Part shown: one piece after another, positions 1-7,633 of the stretch
How the letters are laid out: the number at the start of each line of letters is the position of its first letter
Position numbering within the stretch: position 1 is the stretch's first letter
Origin: an uncultured Paenibacillus sp.
GTDB lineage: Bacteria > Bacillota > Bacilli > Paenibacillales > Paenibacillaceae
Assembly: GCA_937895345.1 (NCBI GenBank)
Contig: CALAWP010000059.1
Location: 41,664 to 105,663, forward strand
Length of the DNA: 64,000 nucleotides
Direction of reading: 5' to 3'
The notes under the pieces: generated by a model
What the model was told of the DNA's origin: nothing
The model's input: only the letters and a program-made list of their open reading frames with translations
Database searches by the model: none
Position numbers and translations under genes: made by a program

Positions 1-174
1 GGCGGTGAAATTGCCTCCAATCTTCACAATATATATTTATATGTAATCGATCTGCTTGTGAAGGCCAATACGGAGAAGGATGCAGCCAAAATAGAAGAAG
101 CCATTTCATTGATTGCATCCATTAAATCCGCATGGGAACAAATCGGCAAGGAAGTGTCCATTGGTCATGCATAA
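1..174 (+). CDS. fliS: Flagellar export chaperone FliS, C-terminal part
   Basis: The window opens inside this gene. Frame 1 gives 57 codons ending at TAA 172-174. The visible protein has the pattern of the FliS C-terminal helices: GGEIASNLHNIYLYVIDLL, then an AN...D segment, then a helix with ..IKSAWEQI near the end. FliS binds the C-terminal helix of unexported flagellin in the cytoplasm and prevents early polymerisation. The flagellin gene lies 500 bp downstream, as expected. The following gene starts inside this one's last codons (8-nt overlap), so the two are probably translationally coupled. The 5' part is outside the window. Confidence 0.9.
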   Translation, partial: GGEIASNLHNIYLYVIDLLVKANTEKDAAKIEEAISLIASIKSAWEQIGKEVSIGHA

Positions 175-565
175 GCGGATAGGCGATTTGACGGATCATT
201 ACAATCAATTGATACAAATTATGCGTAAACAATATGCGATTGTGCAACAAGAACCGGACACCGAAAGCTTAAACGATTTTGGTGTCTTGTCAACGGAATT
301 TTCCATCCTGGCTGCCAAGGTCGATGCCGAGCTGGCCCTTCTAGGCGGTTATGAGGGTCTCCCTGCAGAATCCAGACATTCCATCGAGGCGTCTCTTCAA
401 AATATGCTTTCTTTAGGGAACGATATTGAACGTCAAATGGAATTCTGGTATCAAAACGACTCCAGTACCATGAAAAAGATCAAAATGCAGCAAACAACGC
501 TTCGTTCATATGGCGGAGTCAATAACAGTGATTCGGTAGCCCTATATATTGACGAAAAAAAGTAA
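167..565 (+). CDS. FliT-like flagellar chaperone (putative)
   Basis: This is a 132-residue, mostly helical, charged protein with no signal peptide or membrane segment. The start chosen is ATG 167, which overlaps the fliS stop by 8 nt; an in-frame start at 113 would run far into fliS. Position, size and helical character fit the small FliT-type protein that follows fliS in Bacilli. In that group it acts as a chaperone for the cap protein FliD. Sequence similarity within this family is weak, so the function is inferred from context. A sigma-D promoter for flagellin begins 20 bp after the stop. Confidence 0.6.
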   Translation: MHKRIGDLTDHYNQLIQIMRKQYAIVQQEPDTESLNDFGVLSTEFSILAAKVDAELALLGGYEGLPAESRHSIEASLQNMLSLGNDIERQMEFWYQNDSSTMKKIKMQQTTLRSYGGVNNSDSVALYIDEKK

Positions 566-584
566 AAAGTCCTATTCCGGGTAT

Positions 585-611
585 TAAATTTATCAAATTG
601 AATGCCGATAT
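585..611 (+). promoter_or_regulatory. Sigma-D (FliA-type) promoter of flagellin
   Basis: TAAA at 585-588 is followed after exactly 15 bp by GCCGATAT at 604-611. This is a perfect match to the sigma-D/sigma-28 consensus TAAA-N15-GCCGATAT. It sits about 58 bp before the flagellin start codon, leaving a 5' leader that contains the GGAGGA ribosome binding site at 655-660. Confidence 0.95.
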
Positions 612-669
612 AATGAATGTGGCCGCAAGGATGCGGCTTCAATAAAACCATCATGGAGGATGAAAAAGT

Positions 670-1608
670 ATGTCGATGTTTATTAACACTAACGTAGCTG
701 CGATCAACTCGCACCGCAACCTGGCTTTCAACAACACGCAAATGGGCAAAACGATGGAAAAGCTGTCTTCCGGTTACCGCATCAACCGTGCTGCCGATGA
801 CGCTGCCGGTCTAGCAATCTCCGAGAAAATGCGTTTCCAAATCAACGGTTTGAACCAAGCTCAACGCAACGCTCAAGACGGCATCTCCTTGCTGCAAACG
901 GCTGAGGGTGCGTTGACAGAAGTTCATTCCATGCTGCAACGCATGAACACGCTTGCCAACCAGGCTTCCAACGGTACGTACAACGATAAAGACCGTTCGG
1001 CATTGCAAGCGGAAGTAACGCAATTGCTGTCCGAGATCAACAACATTGCCAACACGACGAACTTCAATGGCATTAAGCTGCTGAACGTTTCCGCAGGTGC
1101 AACTAATGCAGCCGTAGTATTCCAAGTTGGCGTTAACAAAGGCGATGAGATTTCCGTTAACCTGACGGATATGCGTACAAATGCACTGGGAAGCTCGGCT
1201 GTTACGACTAATACGTACACTTACGCTACAAGCTTCTCGTCTACAGGTGCAGCAATCGGTACTGCTACAACGACTGCAGCCGAAACAATTGGTGGGTTCC
1301 TGGCTTCGGTTAACATCGCGACGGATGAAGGTGCAAAAAGAGCAATCGGAATTATCGAAGAAGCGATCAACCAAGTATCCGAGCAACGCGGTGCGTTTGG
1401 TGCCGTTCAAAACCGTCTGGAGCACACCATTAACAACTTGGGCGTAACTTCCGAGAACCTCTCCGCTTCCGAATCTCGCGTTCGCAATGCGGATATGGCT
1501 AAGGAAATGACGGAGTTTACGCGTAATCAAATCTTGGTTCAAGCCGGTACTTCGATGCTTGCACAAGCTAACTCGATGCCTCAAAACGTTCTGAAGCTTC
1601 TAGGTTAA
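670..1608 (+). CDS. hag: Flagellin
   Basis: This 312-residue protein is the filament subunit. The N-terminal D0/D1 helices are canonical (FINTNVAAINSHRNL, then LSSGYRINRAADDAAGLAI). The C-terminal D1/D0 helices are also clear (RGAFGAVQNRLEHTINNL, then a C-terminal QNVLKLLG). The middle region, roughly residues 145-210, is short and rich in Thr, Ser and Ala. It is therefore a surface-exposed candidate for O-glycosylation by the neighbouring sugar genes. It has its own perfect sigma-D promoter (585-611), a strong GGAGGA site, and a terminator at 1630-1668, so it is a single-gene transcript. An out-of-phase long ORF on the other strand is a codon-bias shadow. Confidence 0.97.
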   Translation: MSMFINTNVAAINSHRNLAFNNTQMGKTMEKLSSGYRINRAADDAAGLAISEKMRFQINGLNQAQRNAQDGISLLQTAEGALTEVHSMLQRMNTLANQASNGTYNDKDRSALQAEVTQLLSEINNIANTTNFNGIKLLNVSAGATNAAVVFQVGVNKGDEISVNLTDMRTNALGSSAVTTNTYTYATSFSSTGAAIGTATTTAAETIGGFLASVNIATDEGAKRAIGIIEEAINQVSEQRGAFGAVQNRLEHTINNLGVTSENLSASESRVRNADMAKEMTEFTRNQILVQAGTSMLAQANSMPQNVLKLLG

Positions 1609-1629
1609 TTAATACTGGTCTAAATTAAC

Positions 1630-1668
1630 AACAGCCCTCGATCAATGATCGGGGGCTGTTGCTATTTA
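1630..1668 (+). terminator. Rho-independent terminator of flagellin
   Basis: A 14-bp stem is formed by AACAGCCC-TCGATC (1630-1643) and GATCGG-GGGCTGTT (1647-1660) around a 3-nt loop. It is followed by a T-rich tail. It isolates hag from the glycosylation genes downstream. Confidence 0.9.
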
Positions 1669-1728
1669 GTTTATTAGTACGATAACCGATATATAGAATA
1701 AGGTCATTTAATAAAAAGGTGTGATATT

Positions 1729-2349
1729 GTGAGGGTTATAGTTGATGGTATCGAGCGAGCTGAAGTCACAACATTGCAGAGCTTAAATGAGACTTGGAAA
1801 GAAATTACATCTGAATGTTATGCGGGCAAAAGGTTTATTCATTACGCCATTATCGACGGACAGCAATTTTATGATCAATATGAATCGGCATTATTGAATC
1901 GATATCAAGATATACAAGAAGTACAAATTGAGACTATCAGTTTCAGTAAGTCCTATGAGGACTCATTGAATGAAATGTTTCAGTACATAACGAGGTTGAC
2001 AAGAGCAATAGACTCAATTAGTTCATCATTTTATGGAGAACCTACGGAACGAGAGTTTAAATACTTTACGGATTTTAACGAAGGGCTGGGATGGTTATAC
2101 CATACATCTCTATTTATAGAATCAATTGCTGAACGTGATGAATCTATCATACCTTCATTGCAGCTTGCAAAAATAACTGGCATAAAAAACACAATTCGTG
2201 GGATGTTGAATGAAATGGAAAGGTTAATAGAGAATCAGGATTTTGTTTCCATAGCGGATTATCTCAATTATGAATGTGCAGATCACCTGCAAATGTGCCA
2301 ACAAGATGTTGAAGGGATTGTTCGAAATGAGGAGCTTCCGAGACAGTAA
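1729..2349 (+). CDS. Uncharacterised protein coupled to the Maf-like gene
   Basis: This is a 206-residue acidic, largely helical protein with no membrane segment and no motif I recognise. It starts at GTG 1729 behind AAGGTG. Its 3' end overlaps the next gene by 23 nt, which implies translational coupling to the Maf-like protein. The AT-rich codon use matches the following six genes and differs from the flagellin before it. By context it is probably an accessory of flagellin glycosylation or motility, but no activity can be assigned from sequence. Confidence 0.7.
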   Translation: MRVIVDGIERAEVTTLQSLNETWKEITSECYAGKRFIHYAIIDGQQFYDQYESALLNRYQDIQEVQIETISFSKSYEDSLNEMFQYITRLTRAIDSISSSFYGEPTEREFKYFTDFNEGLGWLYHTSLFIESIAERDESIIPSLQLAKITGIKNTIRGMLNEMERLIENQDFVSIADYLNYECADHLQMCQQDVEGIVRNEELPRQ

Positions 2350-4198
2350 TTTATTGTTGTTAAAAGAACTTCATCCGGGGATCTATCAATATTACAGTAA
2401 CAATCAAATAGATTACAGTAATGTTGTGGAGGAACCGGCTCGAAACAACGATTGGAATTTAGTTGTTCGTACTGAGCAAGATAATAACTATATGTACAGC
2501 AAGTATAACCCTGTCAACGAAGCCGAAAGATGGGTAGAGCAAAGTGCGGAAAAGATAAATACGAACAAACATATTCTCTTAATTGGAGTTGGACTAGGAT
2601 ATCATCTAGAGGCTTTGTTGGCTCGATTTCCTGAGAAAACAGTTTATTTAATCGAACCTGATTTGATTATTTTCTATAAATATATGGAACTAAGAGATAT
2701 GAAGGCACTTTCAAATAAAAGTGTACAAGCTCTCTTTATCGGAGACGAGAAAAACCATATACGCAGCATTGGGAAAATTATATCGAGTAGTGTTAATGAA
2801 GGATTTGTAATGTTATCGACCGCTTTTTACCAGAAAAATTATTCAAAAATTTTTGAGGACCTTAATACAGAAGGCAAGAAAATGATAACGCAATACCGCA
2901 GTAATTTACTTACTGTCAAGAGCAATCAAGCTCAATGGTTTGAAAATATAATTTTGAATTACCCTGTAGTGATGCAGAGTCTGGATGTATCTTGTATTAA
3001 AAATAAATTCAACAATGTTCCTGCGATCATTGTAGGCTCTGGACCTTCTCTCAAATACGATTTTGAAATGCTTAGAAAAATAAAGGGCAAGTGTCTAATA
3101 ATTGCTGCCGGTACAAGTATTCAGCCGTTAACCATGAACGGAATCGAGCCGGATTTGGTTGTTTCGATTGATGGGAGTGCCGAAAATTACAAGGCTTTCG
3201 AGTCTATCGACTTATCGAATGTTCCATTATTGTATGCATCAATGATCCATAAAGACATATTGACCAAAAGGATTGGCAAGCTGTTACACTCAGGACTTGG
3301 TACTGATAAAATAACCGAGTATATTTTGCCTGAAAACATGACTCCAACTGCCTTCGTCTCCACAATGAGTGTTACCGGAACTGCCATACAAGCAGCTTGT
3401 TATATGGGATGCAATCCCGTGTTGTTCACGGGACAGGATATGTCTTTTCCGAATGACGAATACTATGCAGCGGGAACCAATCACATATCGGATGAAAAAA
3501 AACAAAAGTACGTTAGACATGCTAATCGCAAAGTTATAAACGTATATGGGGAATATAATCGCTCCATGGATCGAATGGATTTGACAAGACGAAATTTGGA
3601 GGTTGTAATCCGTCACTATGAAAAAACTAAATTTATAAATTGCTCCCAACACGGAGCTGTCATCGAAGGGGCACCGTTTGAACCACTGGAGCAGGTCGCC
3701 AGTACATATATCCTCCATCGGGATCGCTTTGACAGCTTATACGATTTTCTTTGTTCTATCGATTTGAATATTACCGAACGATGCAAGACCGGCGAACAAC
3801 GGCTGCGGGATTTTCAAGGGGAAATTTATGATTTACAGGATAAAATTCAGGTATTGTACGAGCAATTGGAGAAGATACAGGAACTGATCACGAACAAGAA
3901 TGATAAAAAATGCGAGCAGCATCTTCTCAAAATTAATAGGTCGTGGTCAACAATTGGGAGAATGTCCGTGTTTTCAGAAGCTCTGTCTCAAGTCATTGAA
4001 TTAAACAGCATGATTATGCTTCGAAATATGCCCGCAGTGAGCCAGGAGAAAGACATTAAAAAGAAGCTTCAATTAATAGACAAGAATCTAGGATTACTAG
4101 TTCGAAATGTTAAAGAGATACTACCTGGCATTTTGTCTTATATTGATATAGCATTGGAACAATTTAATGCTATTCCGAAGGCCCAATTACAAGGTTAA
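2327..4198 (+). CDS. Motility accessory factor (Maf/DUF115) glycosyltransferase-like protein
   Basis: I chose ATG 2327 (623 residues, AAGGGA upstream) over an earlier ATG at 2270 that lies deep in the preceding gene. The N-terminal third has a Rossmann-like stretch (HILLIGVGLGYHLEAL). The central domain carries the family hallmark: IIVGSGPSLKYD, then an IIAAGTS segment and PDLVVSIDGS. It continues with FTGQDMSFPND, which together fit the DUF115/MptE-like fold of Maf proteins. Maf proteins transfer nonulosonic acids (sialic, pseudaminic or legionaminic acid types) to Ser/Thr of flagellin in the cytoplasm. The C-terminal ~150 residues are predicted helical/coiled coil. The nonulosonate synthesis genes directly downstream support the role. 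Confidence 0.85.
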   Translation: MRSFRDSNLLLLKELHPGIYQYYSNNQIDYSNVVEEPARNNDWNLVVRTEQDNNYMYSKYNPVNEAERWVEQSAEKINTNKHILLIGVGLGYHLEALLARFPEKTVYLIEPDLIIFYKYMELRDMKALSNKSVQALFIGDEKNHIRSIGKIISSSVNEGFVMLSTAFYQKNYSKIFEDLNTEGKKMITQYRSNLLTVKSNQAQWFENIILNYPVVMQSLDVSCIKNKFNNVPAIIVGSGPSLKYDFEMLRKIKGKCLIIAAGTSIQPLTMNGIEPDLVVSIDGSAENYKAFESIDLSNVPLLYASMIHKDILTKRIGKLLHSGLGTDKITEYILPENMTPTAFVSTMSVTGTAIQAACYMGCNPVLFTGQDMSFPNDEYYAAGTNHISDEKKQKYVRHANRKVINVYGEYNRSMDRMDLTRRNLEVVIRHYEKTKFINCSQHGAVIEGAPFEPLEQVASTYILHRDRFDSLYDFLCSIDLNITERCKTGEQRLRDFQGEIYDLQDKIQVLYEQLEKIQELITNKNDKKCEQHLLKINRSWSTIGRMSVFSEALSQVIELNSMIMLRNMPAVSQEKDIKKKLQLIDKNLGLLVRNVKEILPGILSYIDIALEQFNAIPKAQLQG

Positions 4199-4225
4199 TT
4201 ACATCCATTTGAGGAGGAATTACTT

Positions 4226-5092
4226 ATGAATAAACCACGGGTCATTGCAGAAATTGGATGCAACCATAAAGGTGATATGGAAATCGCCAAGGAAATGATT
4301 ATGACCGCAGCGGTTTTTTGCAAAGTCGATGTCGTGAAATTTCAGAAGCGTAACAACAAAGAGCTTCTAACGGAGGAACAATATAACGCTCCTCACCCGA
4401 ACCCCTACCATTCCTACGGCGAAACGTATGGAATGCATCGAGAATATTTGGAATTTGACTTAGATCAGCATAGAACATTAAAAAAATGGTGTGAAGAGCA
4501 AGGATTAGTATATAGCACGTCGGTATGGGATTTTACTTCTGCAAAGGAAATCGTGTCTTTGAAACCGGATTTGATAAAGATTCCTTCTGCTTTGAACCTC
4601 CATTTTGATATGTTAGGATATTTGTGTGAGGAGTATGCAGGAGAAATTCACGTATCGATCGGGATGACGACTAAAGATGAAGAAAAACAGATGATTGATT
4701 TTTTCGAAAAAAACAAACGGCTCGATGATGTAGTCCTGTATAGTTGCACATCAGGGTATCCAGTCCCGTTAAAAGACGTGTGTTTGCTTGAAATTTCACG
4801 GTTGAGAGAGCAGTATGGTTCCAAAGTAAAGGAGATTGGCTTCTCAGGACATCACAACGGGATTGCAATCGATATTGCGGCATATACGTTAGGTGCTACA
4901 ACAATAGAACGTCATTACACGTTAAATCGGACATGGAAAGGTACGGATCATGCAGCAAGCTTGGAACCGGATGGTTTGCGCAGATTGGCAAGGGACTTGA
5001 GAGGGACACACGAGGCTTTGTCTTACAAAAATTCCGATCTTTTGGAGATTGAAGTTGAACAAAGGGAGAAATTGAAATGGAGAAAGCACTGA
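4226..5092 (+). CDS. neuB: NeuB-family nonulosonate (sialic acid-type) synthase lacking SAF domain
   Basis: This 288-residue TIM-barrel enzyme would condense phosphoenolpyruvate with a six-carbon amino sugar or hexose to give a nine-carbon 2-keto-3-deoxy acid. NeuB signatures are present: AEIGCNHKGD near residue 10, FSGHHNGIAIDIAA around 205, and ERHYTLNRTWKGTDHAASLEP around 228. Classical NeuB proteins are about 340-350 residues and end in an antifreeze-like SAF domain that closes the partner's active site. This protein stops right after the barrel, so SAF is absent. It has a strong GGAGG site, and its stop overlaps the next gene by 16 nt. The substrate (free or 6-phosphorylated sugar) cannot be decided from sequence. 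Confidence 0.88.
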   Translation: MNKPRVIAEIGCNHKGDMEIAKEMIMTAAVFCKVDVVKFQKRNNKELLTEEQYNAPHPNPYHSYGETYGMHREYLEFDLDQHRTLKKWCEEQGLVYSTSVWDFTSAKEIVSLKPDLIKIPSALNLHFDMLGYLCEEYAGEIHVSIGMTTKDEEKQMIDFFEKNKRLDDVVLYSCTSGYPVPLKDVCLLEISRLREQYGSKVKEIGFSGHHNGIAIDIAAYTLGATTIERHYTLNRTWKGTDHAASLEPDGLRRLARDLRGTHEALSYKNSDLLEIEVEQREKLKWRKH

Positions 5093-6252
5093 AGACAGTT
5101 GCTTTTATCCCTGTTCGCGGCGGAAGTAAAAGTATACCTAAAAAAAATATAAAATTATTTTGTGGAAAACCGCTCGTTTATTGGGCAATTGCGGCTGCAT
5201 CAAATGCTTCGTCTATCGATGAAATTTACGTTTCGACCGACGATGAAGAAATACGAAGTGTAGTAAAAGGTTTTGGTTTGAAAAAGGTATCCGTTATAGA
5301 CAGAAGCCCTGAAAGTGCAATGGATTCCGCTCCATCCGAGCAAGCCTTATTAGAGTTTGCGGAGCAATGGGAGTTTGATAGAGTCGTATTTATACAAGCT
5401 ACATCGCCTTTGATCGATACTTACGATATTGAAGCAGCGATAAAAGAATTGAACGATACTAGAGCCAACAGTCTGGTTTCCGTTGTTAGGCAAAAGCGAT
5501 TCATTTGGGAGCAGTGCGGTCAATATGCTCGTCCAACTAATTATAAGCTTTCCAATAGGCCTAGAAGACAGGATTGGGATGGCTATTTAGTGGAAAATGG
5601 GGCTATTTACATAACCCATCGTCAAGATCTCTTAAACTCAAGGTGCAGATTGTCTGGCAATATAGCTGTATATGTAATGAGTGATGAGACTTACTATGAG
5701 CTGGACGATCCTGCAGATTGGATTATACTGGAGAATCTAAAACGCAATGTTAATCAGCCGTCAATGTCAGCTGTTCCGAAAGAGATTAATTTGCTAATTA
5801 GCGATGTGGACGGGGTATTGACGGATGCAGGCATGTATTATTCAACGGATGGCCACGAATTAAAAAAATTCAATACGAGGGACGGTAAAGGGATAGAACT
5901 CGTAAGGAAATCCGGAATTAAAGTAATGCTGTTAACGGCGGAAGATATCGAAGTGGTGAGAGCGAGAGGAGAAAAGCTCAAGGCCGATTATGTATTTATG
6001 GGTATTAAGGACAAACATTCTTTTTTGGAATCTTTTTTCGAGAAGCATCCTGAGCATTCATTTGGTTCCACTGCATATATAGGTGATGATATTAACGATC
6101 TGGAATGTTTAAAACGGGCAAAATTTTCCGCGGCACCTGTTGATGCACACTCGTTAATTTTGCAAACGGTGGATTACGTATGCAGTACAAGAGGCGGCGG
6201 AGGTTGTGTCCGGGAGCTTTGCGATTTACTAATTAATGATTGGATTCGATAA
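5077..6252 (+). CDS. neuA: Bifunctional CMP-nonulosonate cytidylyltransferase / KdsC-like HAD phosphatase
   Basis: The protein has 391 residues in two domains. Residues 1-225 are a CMP-sialate synthetase: IPVRGGSKSIPKKNIK nucleotide-binding loop, then FIQATSPLI, and a conserved ENGAIY stretch. Residues ~235-391 are a C0-type HAD phosphatase like KdsC: DVDGVLTDAG with nucleophile Asp243 and acid Asp245, LLTAE, and YIGDDINDLEC. The arrangement resembles animal CMAS and KDN-type bacterial enzymes. With the NeuB upstream it suggests a route through a 9-phosphorylated acid that is dephosphorylated and then activated with CTP. Overlapping starts and stops tie the two genes in one operon. Confidence 0.9.
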   Translation: MEKALKTVAFIPVRGGSKSIPKKNIKLFCGKPLVYWAIAAASNASSIDEIYVSTDDEEIRSVVKGFGLKKVSVIDRSPESAMDSAPSEQALLEFAEQWEFDRVVFIQATSPLIDTYDIEAAIKELNDTRANSLVSVVRQKRFIWEQCGQYARPTNYKLSNRPRRQDWDGYLVENGAIYITHRQDLLNSRCRLSGNIAVYVMSDETYYELDDPADWIILENLKRNVNQPSMSAVPKEINLLISDVDGVLTDAGMYYSTDGHELKKFNTRDGKGIELVRKSGIKVMLLTAEDIEVVRARGEKLKADYVFMGIKDKHSFLESFFEKHPEHSFGSTAYIGDDINDLECLKRAKFSAAPVDAHSLILQTVDYVCSTRGGGGCVRELCDLLINDWIR

Positions 6253-6268
6253 GGAAGGCAGGAAGACG

Positions 6269-7126
6269 ATGTCTCATATTTGTTACTTGTGCGGAAGTAC
6301 ATCATACGAAATATTGCATCAAGGCGTTAGGGACAGAAAAGATGTTGATGTATTTAAATGTCGGAATTGCGGACTTGTCTGTTTATCCTCATTCGATCAT
6401 ATAAATGACCAATTTTATGAAGATTCACAAATGTTGGGCGGAACGGTAAACTTATCGCAATATCGAAAAAAATCTTTTCAAGATGATCTACGTCGTTTCA
6501 ATATGCTAAGTCAATCGATTACCGATAAAAATATCCTCGATTTTGGTTGCGGGGCGGGCGGATTCTTAAAGCTTGCGATCGAGCGAGCTAGAAATGTTGA
6601 AGGTCTTGAACTGGACGCTACGATCAGAAAAGCGCTCAATGAGATGGACGGAATACGAACATATAGGTCAATAGAGGATCTGAAAAGTCGATACGATTTA
6701 ATCACGATGTTCCATGTGCTTGAGCATTTACCTGACCCGAAATATTTTTTGAATAATTTGCGGGACTGCCTGGAGTTAAATGGACAGTTGATCATTGAGG
6801 TGCCGAATGCTGACGATGCATTACTCACTTTATATAGATCCAGCCATTTTGCAGACTTCACTTACTGGAGTTGCCATTTATACCTGTATACCGCGGAAAC
6901 GTTGAGGAAGCTGGCTGAATCATGCGGCTATATGGTTAAGTACGTGAAGCAAATCCAACGCTATCCATTGTCAAATCATCTTTACTGGTTATCGCATCAA
7001 CAACCCGGCGGACATCAAATATGGGAGTTATTGAACAGTTCCATTCTTAATGAGGCTTATGAACAGCAACTGGCAGGTATCGGAAAATGCGATACCATTA
7101 TAGCTTGTTTAGTTGCAAAAGAATAA
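6269..7126 (+). CDS. Zinc-ribbon class I SAM-dependent methyltransferase
   Basis: ATG 6269 is preferred because the purine-rich AAGGAAGGCAGGAAG lies just upstream; an ATG at 6236 has no such site. The protein has 285 residues. The N-terminus has two CxxC pairs (CYLCGS and CRNCGL), a small zinc ribbon seen in sugar C-methyltransferase-like proteins. Motif I is NILDFGCGAGGFLKLA, followed by DLITMFHVLEHLPDP, typical of Methyltransf_23 enzymes. It probably methylates the activated nonulosonic acid or a precursor, but the acceptor is unknown. It shares the AT-rich composition and orientation of the island and overlaps the previous gene region, so it is likely co-transcribed. Confidence 0.8.
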   Translation: MSHICYLCGSTSYEILHQGVRDRKDVDVFKCRNCGLVCLSSFDHINDQFYEDSQMLGGTVNLSQYRKKSFQDDLRRFNMLSQSITDKNILDFGCGAGGFLKLAIERARNVEGLELDATIRKALNEMDGIRTYRSIEDLKSRYDLITMFHVLEHLPDPKYFLNNLRDCLELNGQLIIEVPNADDALLTLYRSSHFADFTYWSCHLYLYTAETLRKLAESCGYMVKYVKQIQRYPLSNHLYWLSHQQPGGHQIWELLNSSILNEAYEQQLAGIGKCDTIIACLVAKE

Positions 7127-7228
7127 TATATGAACAGCTTTCATTGGATGAAATGCTCAATTCATCATTCATGAAATAGACAAAATAAACAATAGGGATA
7201 ACGATTGTATCCGTTTTCAACAAATTGT

Positions 7229-7258
7229 TTGACAATTCCATAATTCCGATGGTATAGT
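7229..7258 (+). promoter_or_regulatory. Sigma-A promoter of cold-shock gene
   Basis: A perfect -35 TTGACA (7229-7234) and -10 TATAGT (7253-7258) are separated by 18 bp. The predicted leader is about 55 nt long, ending in GAAGGGA before the csp start. Confidence 0.85.
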
Positions 7259-7320
7259 CAAATTGTGGGCCAGACCTATGAAGCCTCACAGCATTTTGAA
7301 GATGAAGGGAATGTTTGCAC

Positions 7321-7518
7321 ATGCAAGGTAAAGTAAAATGGTTTAACGCAGAGAAAGGCTATGGATTCATTGAGACTGAGCAAGGCGGCGACGTATTTGT
7401 TCATTTCTCCGCAATCCAAGCAGAAGGCTTCAAGACGCTCGAAGAAGGCCAAGCGGTTGAATTCGACATTGTTGAAGGCGCACGCGGTCCACAAGCTGCA
7501 AACGTAGTCAAACTGTAA
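7321..7518 (+). CDS. csp: Cold-shock protein (CSD family)
   Basis: The protein has 65 residues forming a single OB-fold nucleic-acid-binding domain. It has the RNP1-like KGYGFIE and RNP2-like VFVHFSAI motifs. ATG 7321 gives the standard start MQGKVKWFNAEKG; a TTG two codons earlier is possible but lies too close to the ribosome binding site. It binds single-stranded RNA and acts as an RNA chaperone. It has its own strong promoter and terminator and GC-richer codon use than its neighbours. It therefore looks like an independent gene embedded between glycosylation genes rather than part of that pathway. Confidence 0.95.
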   Translation: MQGKVKWFNAEKGYGFIETEQGGDVFVHFSAIQAEGFKTLEEGQAVEFDIVEGARGPQAANVVKL

Positions 7519-7578
7519 TCATCCGGCTGAGTTAGCCGCTTCATAGATGGTTAGATTGACAGTGCCTAACACACACGA

Positions 7579-7603
7579 AGCTCCGGGAAACCGGAGCTCT
7601 TTT
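7579..7603 (+). terminator. Terminator of csp
   Basis: An 8-bp perfect stem AGCTCCGG/CCGGAGCT (7579-7586 and 7591-7598) with a GAAA tetraloop is followed by CTTTTC. Confidence 0.9.
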
Positions 7604-7633
7604 CATTAAAAATTTCAACAAGCGGGGTACACA

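Noticed and set aside
2270..2326. Earlier start for the Maf-like gene at 2270
   Set aside because: It lies well inside the upstream gene and lacks a ribosome binding site; ATG 2327 has AAGGGA.
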